Positions 1 through 9,480 of a stretch of DNA of 64,000 nt are shown here, piece by piece (position 1 is the first letter of the stretch; the number at the start of each line of letters is the position of its first letter). Source of the DNA: Drosophila pseudoobscura (taxonomy: Eukaryota; Arthropoda; Insecta; Diptera; Drosophilidae); contig NC_046681.1 of the NCBI RefSeq assembly GCF_009870125.1, positions 5,779,001 to 5,843,000 of the forward strand, in the 5' to 3' direction. Below the pieces are notes generated by a model that did no database searches, had not been told where the DNA came from, and saw only the letters and a list, made by a program, of their open reading frames with translations. The translations under genes and the position numbers were made by a program.

Positions 1-400
1 AATTAATATTTTTGAGAGCCCGTGTACCTTGAACCTTTTTTTGGTTTTTGAACATAGAACTATTTTTCCACCCACTGCAGCGGAGTAAAAGTTAGATCTA
101 ACAGGAGTGTAGAGGTACAGGCTGTTATAGGCTCTGAGATCTAGGCGCTCATATGGACGTAGAGGCGGACGGACGGATATGGCTCTATCGACTCGGCTAT
201 TGATGCTGATCAATGATATTAGTACTCTATGCTGTTACAATCGCTTCCTTTTCGACGTTACACTCATCTAATATACCCTTGGACTCATTTTGAGTATCGG
301 ATATATTTATATATTCCCCAAAGATTTTCTAAGTGCGCTCTAAATATTAATTTTATTATAAAATCTTTTAAATTAGATATTAGTCGGATAAATCTTATAA
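1..400 (+). mobile_element. Helitron-like (DINE-1/INE-1 type) remnant, left edge of array A
   Basis: The block contains the family's core (CGGCTATTGATGCTGATCAA near 196-215), a GGACGGACGG tract near 168-178 and the terminal ACTCATTTTGAGTATCGG hairpin near 283-300. The same block recurs at 4610-4935 and, inverted, at 44565-44985. It is fused directly to the 3' flank of a barr unit: the junction TTAATATTTTTGAGAGC is repeated at the end of each unit. No transposase or Rep/helicase coding is present, so this is a non-autonomous fragment. Its outer left boundary is not visible because the window starts at the unit junction. Confidence 0.7.
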
Positions 401-404
401 ATTG

Positions 405-1190
405 TCATCTTTTTTTCCCTCTGAAAAGGAAAATAATTTGGTCAAATATTGAGCAACAGGTATCCTTGTATTCGGGAGCGCCGCATCTGTGTAGGCTGGC
501 AAATTTCTTGTAGCGCACTATTTCACCCTCCAGATAGTCGTTTGCTCCGCGCAGCTCCCGACGAATGCACTCCATAAGAAAGGTCATGTCACAATGGCGG
601 CTTGTTATCACAGTTCTTCGGAGGTCTCTGGTTTCCACTGATTCGCCGGGGTGCCATCAGTGTTTTGTTGCTCGATCTGCTGCTCCTTCTGTTTCGATAC
701 CTTGAGCGCGTTCTCTTTCTGTCTTGGGAATTGCTCTCTATAGGATTGTAATGGACTTTCAGACCTATTTTCTTCATTAAAGTATTTTTTGCTATTGAAA
801 GATGCTGTCGTCTCGAGATATGATGGATAAGCATGAGGGGCCTGCCCGTTGTTGGAGCTCTACTTAAGAATCGAACGTGTGGAAAGGTGGTAGGATCGTA
901 GAAGGTTTCCGTCTGTGGCTGTTGCTGAAATCTCTGAGGTTCTTCTGCCCTGAATACCTGAGGTTCTATCAAAATTCCTTTTGGTTCTTCCATGAAACGC
1001 AGTTGTCTATCCACCCAAACAAACCCATTGTGTTTTCTAAAATCGCTTATTAGGAGATTTACCTTAACATCGTAGAGGGCACATCCGGCTTAGGTTTCCT
1101 TTTCGTATCGCCGCTGTCTTTTGAACTCCCCCGTTTCTCCTCTGGCTTATCCTCCTTCGTGGAGTTCGTTTTCCTTGGGGCAGGAGCCCA
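405..1190 (-). pseudogene. Unidentified gene fragment co-amplified with barr (copy in A1)
   Basis: Reading the - strand from about 1190 to 405 gives three protein-like stretches in shifting frames. The first is Lys/Glu-rich (PRKTNSTKEDKPEEKR). The second contains FVWVDRQLRFMEEPKG and TFYDPTTFPHVRFLSRAP. The third contains MECIRRELRGANDYLEGEIV and ends in a stop at 405. The frame changes and an internal deletion, compared with the array B copy at 43975-44520, show it is broken. That copy has about 36 extra bases (encoding roughly KVDDKMTKKDPETL) at the place where A1 jumps. I do not recognise the family. It lies between two Helitron-like fragments, so it may have been carried with them or may be a former neighbour of barr. 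Confidence 0.45.
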
Positions 1191-1590
1191 AAAAATTTAA
1201 GGATCACAGGATCTGAACTATTTCAGATTTTTAATTTCTTTTTTTATTACTGAAATTTGGAATATGTCAAAATTTTCGAACGAACCAGAACTAATATTTT
1301 GAAACTGAAGGAAGGTTTTAGGTGTAGTGCTCTCAGGAGATTTCAAGTATATTTCTAGAGACTCTTCGAAGAATTAGAGGGGAGAGTTCTGTCCGATGAG
1401 TTCTATGGATAGTCCTGGCGATGTTTGTGTGGATAGTTTTATGTTAGTTCTAAGGAATGATAGTGATGTTGATGTTGTAAAAAATCGAGGGGAACGTTGT
1501 GAGTTGCTGCTGCGACCCTACGAACTCTATATTTATACCCGATTCATGGTCAATATGGCACTCCTACAGCAGACGGCGCACGCTAGATGA
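1191..1590. repeat. Spacer with internal Helitron-like fragment (A1)
   Basis: The first 300 bases are AT-rich and show no coding. About 1490-1590 (AACGTTGTGAGTTGCTGC followed by a TATTTATACCCGAT stretch and CTCCTACAGCAGACGGCGC) matches the internal part of the larger Helitron-like element at 38880-38975. The block therefore separates the unidentified gene fragment from the barr 5' flank. The same arrangement recurs at 5796-6195. Confidence 0.5.
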
Positions 1591-1764
1591 CGCTTATCAT
1601 AACCATTACTACTGGGCGATAGATGCTTCATGTTTTCCTTGGAAAATTTTCTTTTTTTCCCCATTTCCCTATCAACAACCTCGCACATCTGTTAATCTCT
1701 TTTCTTCTTCATATTTTAGCTTTTTTGCCGCCATGTACGGCGGCAGAGATGTAAAAAATACAAA

Positions 1765-1772
1765 TATCGACG
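1765..1772 (+). promoter_or_regulatory. Degenerate DRE site upstream of barr A1
   Basis: The sequence here is TATCGACG. At the equivalent place in the array B copies and P1 it is the full palindrome TATCGATA, the DREF binding site typical of Drosophila proliferation-gene promoters. A1 and A2 (6370-6377) have both lost the palindrome. Functional consequence is inferred. Confidence 0.5.
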
Positions 1773-2112
1773 CCTCGCACTGTTATCGAAACTATCGTTG
1801 GCCCTTTAACAAATTGTGTGACAGTAAAAATAATTTTTGATATTTACTTTGTTTAAATCATTGAGCTGGAACATTCAAATTGGAAAAAAATTAATATTCA
1901 TAAGTTGAGCGTGCAAACCGATATTGTGGCATCTTAAACTATAATTTTCGTTTGTTTATATTGCGGTTGCAGCCCTGCGCGTGTAAGTGTGGTTATCTCC
2001 ATCCCTAGAATTCGGCGTCCACTCTAGGAAACTGTAAATTTCCAATACGAAAATAGTAAAAATCAGGAGAAAAACTACCGTAACCCGTAACTACACACAC
2101 CCAAGCATTCCA

Positions 2113-4405
2113 ATGACGTCGCCACACTCGGAGACCCCTCTGCCTCGATCTGCGGTGGGCAGCTACCGCAAAAACGACGAGGCCGAGCGGCAGGAGCCAC
2201 GCCGGCGCACACCGCTGGTCCAGCAGGACACTCGCACGAGTTCAGCTCTCGAGTCCATCGAGGAGAACGAGACGATACGCTCCTGCGTGGATCTGTACAA
2301 CAAAAATAAGCTGAGCAAAGACAATGTCTGGAATATGTCGTTGATTGATACACTAGCCAATCTAATGGATCGCCATCACAAACAGCTGAACAATTTCAAG
2401 GTGCGTTTTATCCCTTCGAGCAAAAAGGAGAGCTCCTAACCCACTTTTCTTCCTTCACAGATGGCTGGCTATTCGCTGGAGGCCTCGGCCAAGATCTACG
2501 CCCTGCGTGTAGACTCAATCTACAAAGATGCATTGCGTATATCGGCGGGCTTGAATGCTCGCACATTGACGGACAAACAGATAAACGATGCCGACGCGGA
2601 TGATGAGGGCTTACCTGAAGGACCTCCAGGTGATGGAGAAGGTGGCGATGCGGTTCCCAGTCAAAAGCAGCAGGTGACACCTAAGCCCAAGCGCCAGAAA
2701 AGGCATTTTTCAACGGTGATAAAGAACAAGGAAACATTGAATGCGCGTTTGGACATGGTGCCCATGCAGGATGCGGTTTTTGCAAAGCTCAATTCGACGG
2801 TGGGTTCCATCAATGCCGCCCATCGCCTGATGCACAACATTCTGCCCAGCGTGGACTCTGAAATGCGGCTACGCACGACCCACAAATTCTGGGATTCGAC
2901 GGAGGAGACGGATGAGCTCATGGACAGCGAAACGCTGAGTGCTGGCACCAAGGAGTGGGCCAAAGAAGAGTTGTGCAATGCGGAATGGCTGCCTAAGCTG
3001 TACAACCATATGGACAAACTAAAACTGCGGCCACTCCACACGGGCTACGTGATAACCAGTGCTCCCAATCCCCAGCCACAGTCGGGATCTATTTCAGAGG
3101 CGGCCCCCACATGTAATGACGCTGCTGAGGGGCTGGATAATGCGGACGACTTCGGTGTGAATCCCACAGATATATCCGTAGCATTTGACATGAATGCCGA
3201 GTGTGAGCCCATGCCGGATATGGAGGCAAGTCCACCCATTATCCTAGATATACAATCGAATGATTTGCATAATCTCACCGCCGAGGAGCAGACGCGTTTG
3301 AGCAAAACGGCCGGGGTCATTGACGATCTGAGGCCAGTGGATGGTGTGACTAGCCTGGACTACTCTTACAGGCCCATGGACAGAATCCGACAGTTTTGGG
3401 CGGGTCCAGCGCATTGGAAATTCAGGCGCACTCGTCCGCTCACCACTCTGGCCGAGACGAATCGACCTATGGCTGCTAAACCAAAGAAAACGGCGGCAGC
3501 CACCTCCAAGCGACGCATGAAGAATCTGCACTATGGAAAGTTCAACAAGGAGTTATTCAAGCCCCTCAATGCTTACAAAAAAAAACAGCGAAAGGTCAAT
3601 GAAAAGAAATGGGATGCCCGAAAGGTGGTGCGGCCCACAAAATTCAACTTTGAAGCGGATTACTTTTTAAAATACGACTCGGCGCCGGGTATTAAAGTTA
3701 GCCAGAGTTTTGGAGAAGCCGATCTCGTTGAGGGACTGGAAAATGATACGGATATGGATGGGGGCTCCCACCACGACGATGCCGACATAGAGCTCTCTGA
3801 CAACGAACATTTCACCACAGATGAACCTATCACGAACCGAATGTCGGCAGCGGGCATTGAAAATACCATGGACATGATGAATGAGGATTCATGTGAGGAT
3901 AGGCTCAATCAAAGCCAAAGCATCCATGAGGATGACGATACAATCTTGAAGATATCCACCGAATTTAAGGATGCACCAAGGCAGGTGTGTCTTTGAGGGA
4001 CATACTATTCCCAAGGGTGTCTAAAATATCATTTATTTGGTTCTTTTTCAGGTCACCAAAGTAATTGTGCCATTTGCGAAGCATGCCAAGGTGATCGACA
4101 TGAAGAATCTCAAGAAAAGCTGCCATTCTTTGATCCAGAAACAGCTCCTGAATCCTGTCGATGAGACATCAGTACCCTCATACTCAGTGCCAAAGGAAGA
4201 AAGCTACGCGAAGGGTACCGCCAGCTTCCAGGAGGTTTACCGATCCTTGCCTGATGTCTTGAGTGACAAAATGAAAGATTCTCTGTCCCCATCGGTGGCC
4301 CTCTATGCGGTTCTTCATTTGGCCACCGACATGAAACTGCGACTCATTCCACAAGAGAATCTAGAGGATTTTCAAATCCGGCAAGTTCTGGATGACGAAG
4401 ATTAG
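2113..4405 (+). CDS. barr: Barren / CAP-H, condensin I kleisin subunit, intact copy A1 (721 aa)
   Basis: The copy has three exons: 2113-2400, 2461-3984 and 4052-4405. The introns are 60 and 67 nt (GT at 2401 and 3985, AG at 2459-2460 and 4050-4051), both in phase 0, giving 96+508+117 codons. CAP-H is the kleisin that bridges SMC2 and SMC4 and recruits the HEAT subunits in condensin I, which compacts and resolves mitotic and meiotic chromosomes. Seen here: an N-terminal SMC2-neck type helix (ASAKIYALRVDSIYKDALRI, about residues 104-123); a basic stretch PKPKRQKR near 171; the CAP-H signature FWAGPAHWKFRR near 408; an acidic His/Asp-rich linker near 520-550; and a C-terminal winged-helix region (about 605-721, LPDVLSDKMKDSLSPSVALY, then HLATDMKLRL). 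Length matches D. melanogaster Barren (about 735 aa). SP/TP sites near the N-terminus could be CDK targets. A1 alone carries about 12 extra residues (DKQINDADADDE region) after the first helix. The ATG at 2113 is shared by all intact copies. Confidence 0.93.
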
Positions 4406-4604
4406 AAACTTAGAAGTAATCAATCTCCACACAATTTTAAACACATTTTCATGCACCAAAACATACAAAACACTAAAAGAAACGAAGCTAGGCTCATCTC
4501 CAATGTATTTTTGGATGATTTTTTAATTCCATCTCTCAAAGGGTACCCCGTTCTAAGTCCTAAGATAGCCGACAATAGAAATGTGTGTGCTACCCCATAT
4601 TAAC

Positions 4605-4610
4605 AATAAA
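4605..4610 (+). terminator. Candidate polyadenylation signal, A1
   Basis: AATAAA lies about 200 nt after the barr A1 stop codon and directly at the junction with the next repeat unit. It is conserved in A2 at 9174-9179. It is a plausible 3' end for the transcript; no cleavage site can be read. Confidence 0.4.
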
Positions 4611-4935
4611 TTAATATTTTTGAGAGCCCGTGTTTTGGGCTTTTTTGGGTTTTTGAACATAGAACTATTTTTCCACCCACTGCAGCGGAGTAAAAGTTAG
4701 ATCTAACAGGAGTGTAGAGGTACAGGCTGTTATAGGCTCTGAGATCTAGGCGCTCATATGGACGTAGAGGCGGACGGACGGATATGGCTCTATCGACTCG
4801 GCTATTGATGCTGATCAATGATATTAGTACTCTATGCTGTTACAATCGCTTCCTTTTCGACGTTACACTCATCTAATATACCCTTGGACTCATTTTGAGT
4901 ATCGGATATATTTATATATTCCCCAAAGATTTTCT
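4610..4935 (+). mobile_element. Helitron-like remnant at the junction of units A1 and A2
   Basis: This is a near-exact copy of 1-330, with a small difference at the start (CGTGTTTTGGGC instead of CGTGTACCTTGAACC). It is fused to the 3' flank of barr A1. No coding capacity is visible. Confidence 0.7.
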
Positions 4936-5009
4936 AAGTGCGCTCTAAATATTAATTTTATTATAAAATCTTTTAAATTAGATATTAGTCGGATAAATCT
5001 TATAAATTG

Positions 5010-5795
5010 TCATCTTTTTTTCCCTCTGAAAAGGAAAATAATTTGGTCAAATATTGAGCAACAGGTATCCTTGTATTCGGGAGCGCCGCATCTGTGTAGG
5101 CTGGCAAATTTCTTGTAGCGCACTATTTCACCCTCCAGATAGTCGTTTGCTCCGCGCAGCTCCCGACGAATGCACTCCATAAGAAAGGTCATGTCACAAT
5201 GGCGGCTTGTTATCACAGTTCTTCGGAGGTCTCTGGTTTCCACTGATTCGCCGGGGTGCCATCAGTGTTTTGTTGCTCGATCTGCTGCTCCTTCTGTTTC
5301 GATACCTTGAGCGCGTTCTCTTTCTGTCTTGGGAATTGCTCTCTATAGGATTGTAATGGACTTTCAGACCTATTTTCTTCATTAAAGTATTTTTTGCTAT
5401 TGAAAGATGCTGTCGTCTCGAGATATGATGGATAAGCATGAGGGGCCTGCCCGTTGTTGGAGCTCTACTTAAGAATCGAACGTGTGGAAAGGTGGTAGGA
5501 TCGTAGAAGGTTTCCGTCTGTGGCTGTTGCTGAAATCTCTGAGGTTCTTCTGCCCTGAATACCTGAGGTTCTATCAAAATTCCTTTTGGTTCTTCCATGA
5601 AACGCAGTTGTCTATCCACCCAAACAAACCCATTGTGTTTTCTAAAATCGCTTATTAGGAGATTTACCTTAACATCGTAGAGGGCACATCCGGCTTAGGT
5701 TTCCTTTTCGTATCGCCGCTGTCTTTTGAACTCCCCCGTTTCTCCTCTGGCTTATCCTCCTTCGTGGAGTTCGTTTTCCTTGGGGCAGGAGCCCA
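5010..5795 (-). pseudogene. Unidentified gene fragment, copy in A2
   Basis: This is the same broken - strand gene fragment as at 405-1190, offset 4605, with the same frame changes and the same internal deletion. It was therefore already broken when the unit duplicated. Confidence 0.45.
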
Positions 5796-6195
5796 AAAAA
5801 TTTAAGGATCACAGGATCTGAACTATTTCAGATTTTTAATTTCTTTTTTTATTACTGAAATTTGGAATATGTCAAAATTTTCGAACGAACCAGAACTAAT
5901 ATTTTGAAACTGAAGGAAGGTTTTAGGTGTAGTGCTCTCAGGAGATTTCAAGTATATTTCTAGAGACTCTTCGAAGAATTGGAGGGGAGAGTTCTGTCCG
6001 ATGAGTTCTATGGATAGTCCTGGCGATGTTTGTGTGGATAGTTTTATGTTAGTTCTAAGGAATTATGGTGATGTTGATGTTGTAAAAAATCGAGGGGAAC
6101 GTTGTGAGTTGCTGCTGCGACCCTACGAACTCTATATTTATACCCGATTCATGGTCAATATGGCACTCCTACAGCAGACGGCGCACGCTAGATGA
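5796..6195. repeat. Spacer with Helitron-like fragment (A2)
   Basis: This is a copy of 1191-1590 with a few substitutions (for example AATTATGG for AATGATAG near 6061). No gene seen. Confidence 0.5.
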
Positions 6196-6717
6196 CGCTT
6201 ATCATAACCATTACTACTGGCCGATAGATGCTTCATGTTTTCCTTGGAAAATTTTCTTTTTTTCCCCATTTCCCTATCAACAACCTCGCACATCTGTTAA
6301 TCTCTTTTCTTCTTCATATTTTAGCTTTTTTGCCGCCATGTACGGCGGCAGAGATGTAAAAAATACAAATATCGACGCCTCGCACTGTTATCGAAACTAT
6401 CGTTGGCCCTTTAACAAATTGTGTGACAGTAAAAATAATTTTTGATATTTACTTTGTTTAAATCATTGAGCTGGAACATTCAAATTGGAAAAAAATTAAT
6501 ATTCATAAGTTGAGCGTGCAAACCGATATTGTGGCATCTTAAACTATAATTTTCGTTTGTTTATATTGCGGTTGCAGCCCTGCGCGTGTAAGTGTGGTTA
6601 TCTCCATCCCTAGAATTCGGCGTCCACTCTAGGAAACTGTAAATTTCCAATACGAAAATAGTAAAAATCAGGAGAAAAACTACCGTAACCCGTAACTACA
6701 CACACCCAAGCATTCCA

Positions 6718-8974
6718 ATGACGTCGCCACACTCGGAGACCCCTCTGCCTCGATCTGCGGTGGGCAGCTACCGCAAAAACGACGAGGCCGAGCGGCAGGA
6801 GCCACGCCGGCGCACACCGCTGGTCCAGCAGGACACTCGCACGAGTTCAGCTCTCGAGTCCATCGAGGAGAACGAGACGATACGCTCCTGCGTGGATCTG
6901 TACAACAAAAATAAGCTGAGCAAAGACAATGTCTGGAATATGTCGTTGATTGATACACTAGCCAATCTAATGGATCGCCATCACAAACAGCTGAACAATT
7001 TCAAGGTGCGTTTTATCCCTTCGACCAATATGGAGAGCTCCTAACCCACTTTTCTTCCTTCACAGATGGCTGGCTATTCGCTGGAGGCCTCGGCCAAGAT
7101 CTACGCCCTGCGTGTAGACTCAATCTACAAAGATGCATTGCGTATATCGGCGGGCTTGAATGGTCGCCTCTTGACGGGCTTACCTGAGGGACCTCCAGGT
7201 GGTGGCGAAGGTGCCGATGCGGCTCCCAGTCAACAGCAGCAGGCGGCACCTAAGCCCAAGCGCCAGAAAAGGCATTTTTCAACGGTGATAAAGAACAAGG
7301 AAACATTGAATGCGCGTTTGGACATGGTGCCCATGCAGGATGCGGTTTTTGCAAAGCTCAATTCGACGGTGGGTTCCATCAATGCCGCCCATCGCCTGAT
7401 GCACAACATTCTGCCCAGCGTGGACTCTGAAATGCGGCTACGCACGACCCACAAATTCTGGGATTCGACGGAGGAGACGGATGAGCTCATGGACAGCGAA
7501 ACGCTGAGTGCTGGCACCAAGGAGTGGGCCAAAGAAGAGTTGTGCAATGCGGAATGGCTGCCTAAGCTGTACAACCATATGGACAAACTAAAACTGCGGC
7601 CACTCCACACGGGCTACGTGATAACCAGTGCTCCCAATCCCCAGCCACAGTCGGGATCTATTTCAGAGGCGGCCCCCACATGTAATGACGCTGCTGAGGG
7701 GCTGGATAATGCGGACGACTTCGGTGTGAATCCCACAGATATATCCGTAGCATTTGACATGAATGCCGAGTGTGAGCCCATGCCGGATATGGAGGCAAGT
7801 CCACCCATTATCCTAGATATACAATCGAATGATTTGCAGGATCTCACCGCCGAGGAGCAGACGCGTTTGAGCAAAACGGCCGGGGTCATTGACGATCTGA
7901 GGCCAGTGGATGGTGTGACTAGCCTGGACTACTCTTACAGGCCCATGGACAGAATCCGACAGTTTTGGGCGGGTCCAGCGCATTGGAAATTCAGGCGCAC
8001 TCGTCCGCTCACCACTCTGGCCGAGACGAATCGACCTATGGCTGCTAAACCAAAGAAAACGGCGGCAGCCACCTCCAAGCGACGCATGAAGAATCTGCAC
8101 TATGGAAAGTTCAACAAGGAGTTATTCAAGCCCCTCAATGCTTACAAAAAAAAGCAGCGAAAGGTCAATGAAAAGAAATGGGATGCCCGAAAGGTGGTGC
8201 GGCCCACAAAATTCAACTTTGAAGCGGATTACTTTTTAAAATACGACTCGGCGCCGGGTATTAAAGTTAGCCAGAGTTTTGGAGAAGCCGATCTCGTTGA
8301 GGGACTGGAAAATGATACGGATATGGATGGGGGCTCCCACCACGACGATGCCGACATAGAGCTCTCTGACAACGAACATTTCACCACAGATGAACCTATC
8401 ACGAACCGAATGTCGGCAGCGGGCATTGAAAATACCATGGACATGATGAATGAGGATTCATGTGAGGATAGGCTCAATCAAAGCCAAAGCATCCATGAGG
8501 ATGACGATACAATCTTGAAGATATCCACCGAATTTAAGGATGCACCAAGGCAGGTGTGTCTTTGAGGGACATACTATTCCCAAGGGTGTCTAAAATATCA
8601 TTTATTTGGTTCTTTTTCAGGTCACCAAAGTAATTGTGCCATTTGCGAAGCATGCCAAGGTGATCGACATGAAGAATCTCAAGAAAAGCTGCCATTCTTT
8701 GATCCAGAAACAGCTCCTGAATCCTGTCGATGAGACATCGGTACCCTCCCACTCAGTGCCAAAGGAAGAAAGCTACGCGAAGGGTACCGCCAGCTTCCAG
8801 GAGGTTTACCGATCCTTGCCTGATGTCTTGAGTGACAAAATGAAAGATTCTCTGTCCCCATCGGTGGCCCTCTATGCGGTTCTCCATTTGGCCAACGACA
8901 TGAAACTGCGACTCATTCCACAAGAGAATCTAGAGGATTTTCAAATCCGGCAAGTTCTGGAGGACGAAGATTAG
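6718..8974 (+). CDS. barr: Barren / CAP-H, intact copy A2 (709 aa)
   Basis: Exons are 6718-7005, 7066-8553 and 8621-8974, with introns of 60 and 67 nt and GT-AG ends. Coding is 96+496+117 codons with no internal stop. Domain order is as in A1: N-terminal SMC2-binding helix, basic stretch, FWAGPAHWKFRR, acidic linker and C-terminal winged-helix region ending EDED. It lacks the 12-residue segment of A1. Through intron 1 and the first about 200 nt of exon 2 (NGRLLTGLPEGPPGGGEG, then SQQQQAAPKPKRQ) it follows the array B sequence type; elsewhere, including Y/H and R/N differences such as KRHFSTVIKN, it is identical to A1. This mosaic look suggests gene conversion. The promoter flank has the same damaged DRE as A1. 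The likely role is condensin I kleisin; whether it is expressed, and in which tissue, cannot be told. Confidence 0.93.
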
Positions 8975-9173
8975 AAACTTAGAAGTAATCAATCTCCACA
9001 CAATTTTAAACACATTTTCATGCACCAAAACATACAAAACACTAAAAGAAACGAAGCTAGGCTCATCTCCAATGTATTTTTGGATGATTTTTTAATTCCA
9101 TCTCTCAAAGGGTACCCCGTTCTAAGTCCTAAGATAGCCGACAATAGAAATGTGTGTGCTACCCCATATTAAC

Positions 9174-9179
9174 AATAAA
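9174..9179 (+). terminator. Candidate polyadenylation signal, A2
   Basis: AATAAA about 200 nt downstream of the A2 stop codon, equivalent to 4605-4610. Confidence 0.4.
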
Positions 9180-9480
9180 TTAATATTTTTGAGAGCCCGT
9201 GTACCTTGAACCTTTTTTGGGTTTTTGAACATAGAACTTTTTTCCACCCACTGCAGCGGAGACGTTTGTGTGAAATTCTTGAAATTTTTTATTTTAACCA
9301 GTAATGGAGATGAGTATACAATCTTCACACCAGAAGACCCCACGGGAAGGCAACTTGGCCGAAACAACTGGGCTATTTATGCTGGGGTCGGAAACGCTTC
9401 CTTCTGGACGTTACACACATCCAGTTTCACCAAAAATCTTTCACCCTGTACTCATTTTGAGTGTCGGGTATAAAAAGATA
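9180..9480 (+). mobile_element. Helitron-like 3' end closing array A
   Basis: Starting from the shared junction TTAATATTTTTGAGAGC, this copy runs through CTGCAGCGGAGACG. It continues with a block shared with 38638-38680 (GTAATGGAGATGAGTATACA), and ends with GGGGTCGGAAACGCTTCCTT and a hairpin-type ACTCATTTTGAGTGTCGGGTATAAAAA end near 9470. It differs from the element between A1 and A2. Unique DNA follows, so this marks the right edge of array A. Confidence 0.65.

Larger units (their letters stand above)
1..9180 (+). repeat. Array A: two direct tandem units (about 4.6 kb each) carrying barr
   Basis: Unit 1 (1-4609) and unit 2 (4610-9180) align colinearly with an offset of 4605, falling to 4569 after a 36-nt length difference in exon 2. 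Flanks are nearly identical base for base, including the degenerate second-gene fragment, so the duplication is recent or homogenised. The window begins exactly at a unit junction, so further copies may lie to the left. Confidence 0.9.

Noticed and set aside
2113-2439. Independent 108-aa protein from exon 1 plus intron 1
   Set aside because: The stop at 2437 lies in intron 1; conserved GT-AG ends and phase in every copy show that exon 1 is spliced to exon 2.
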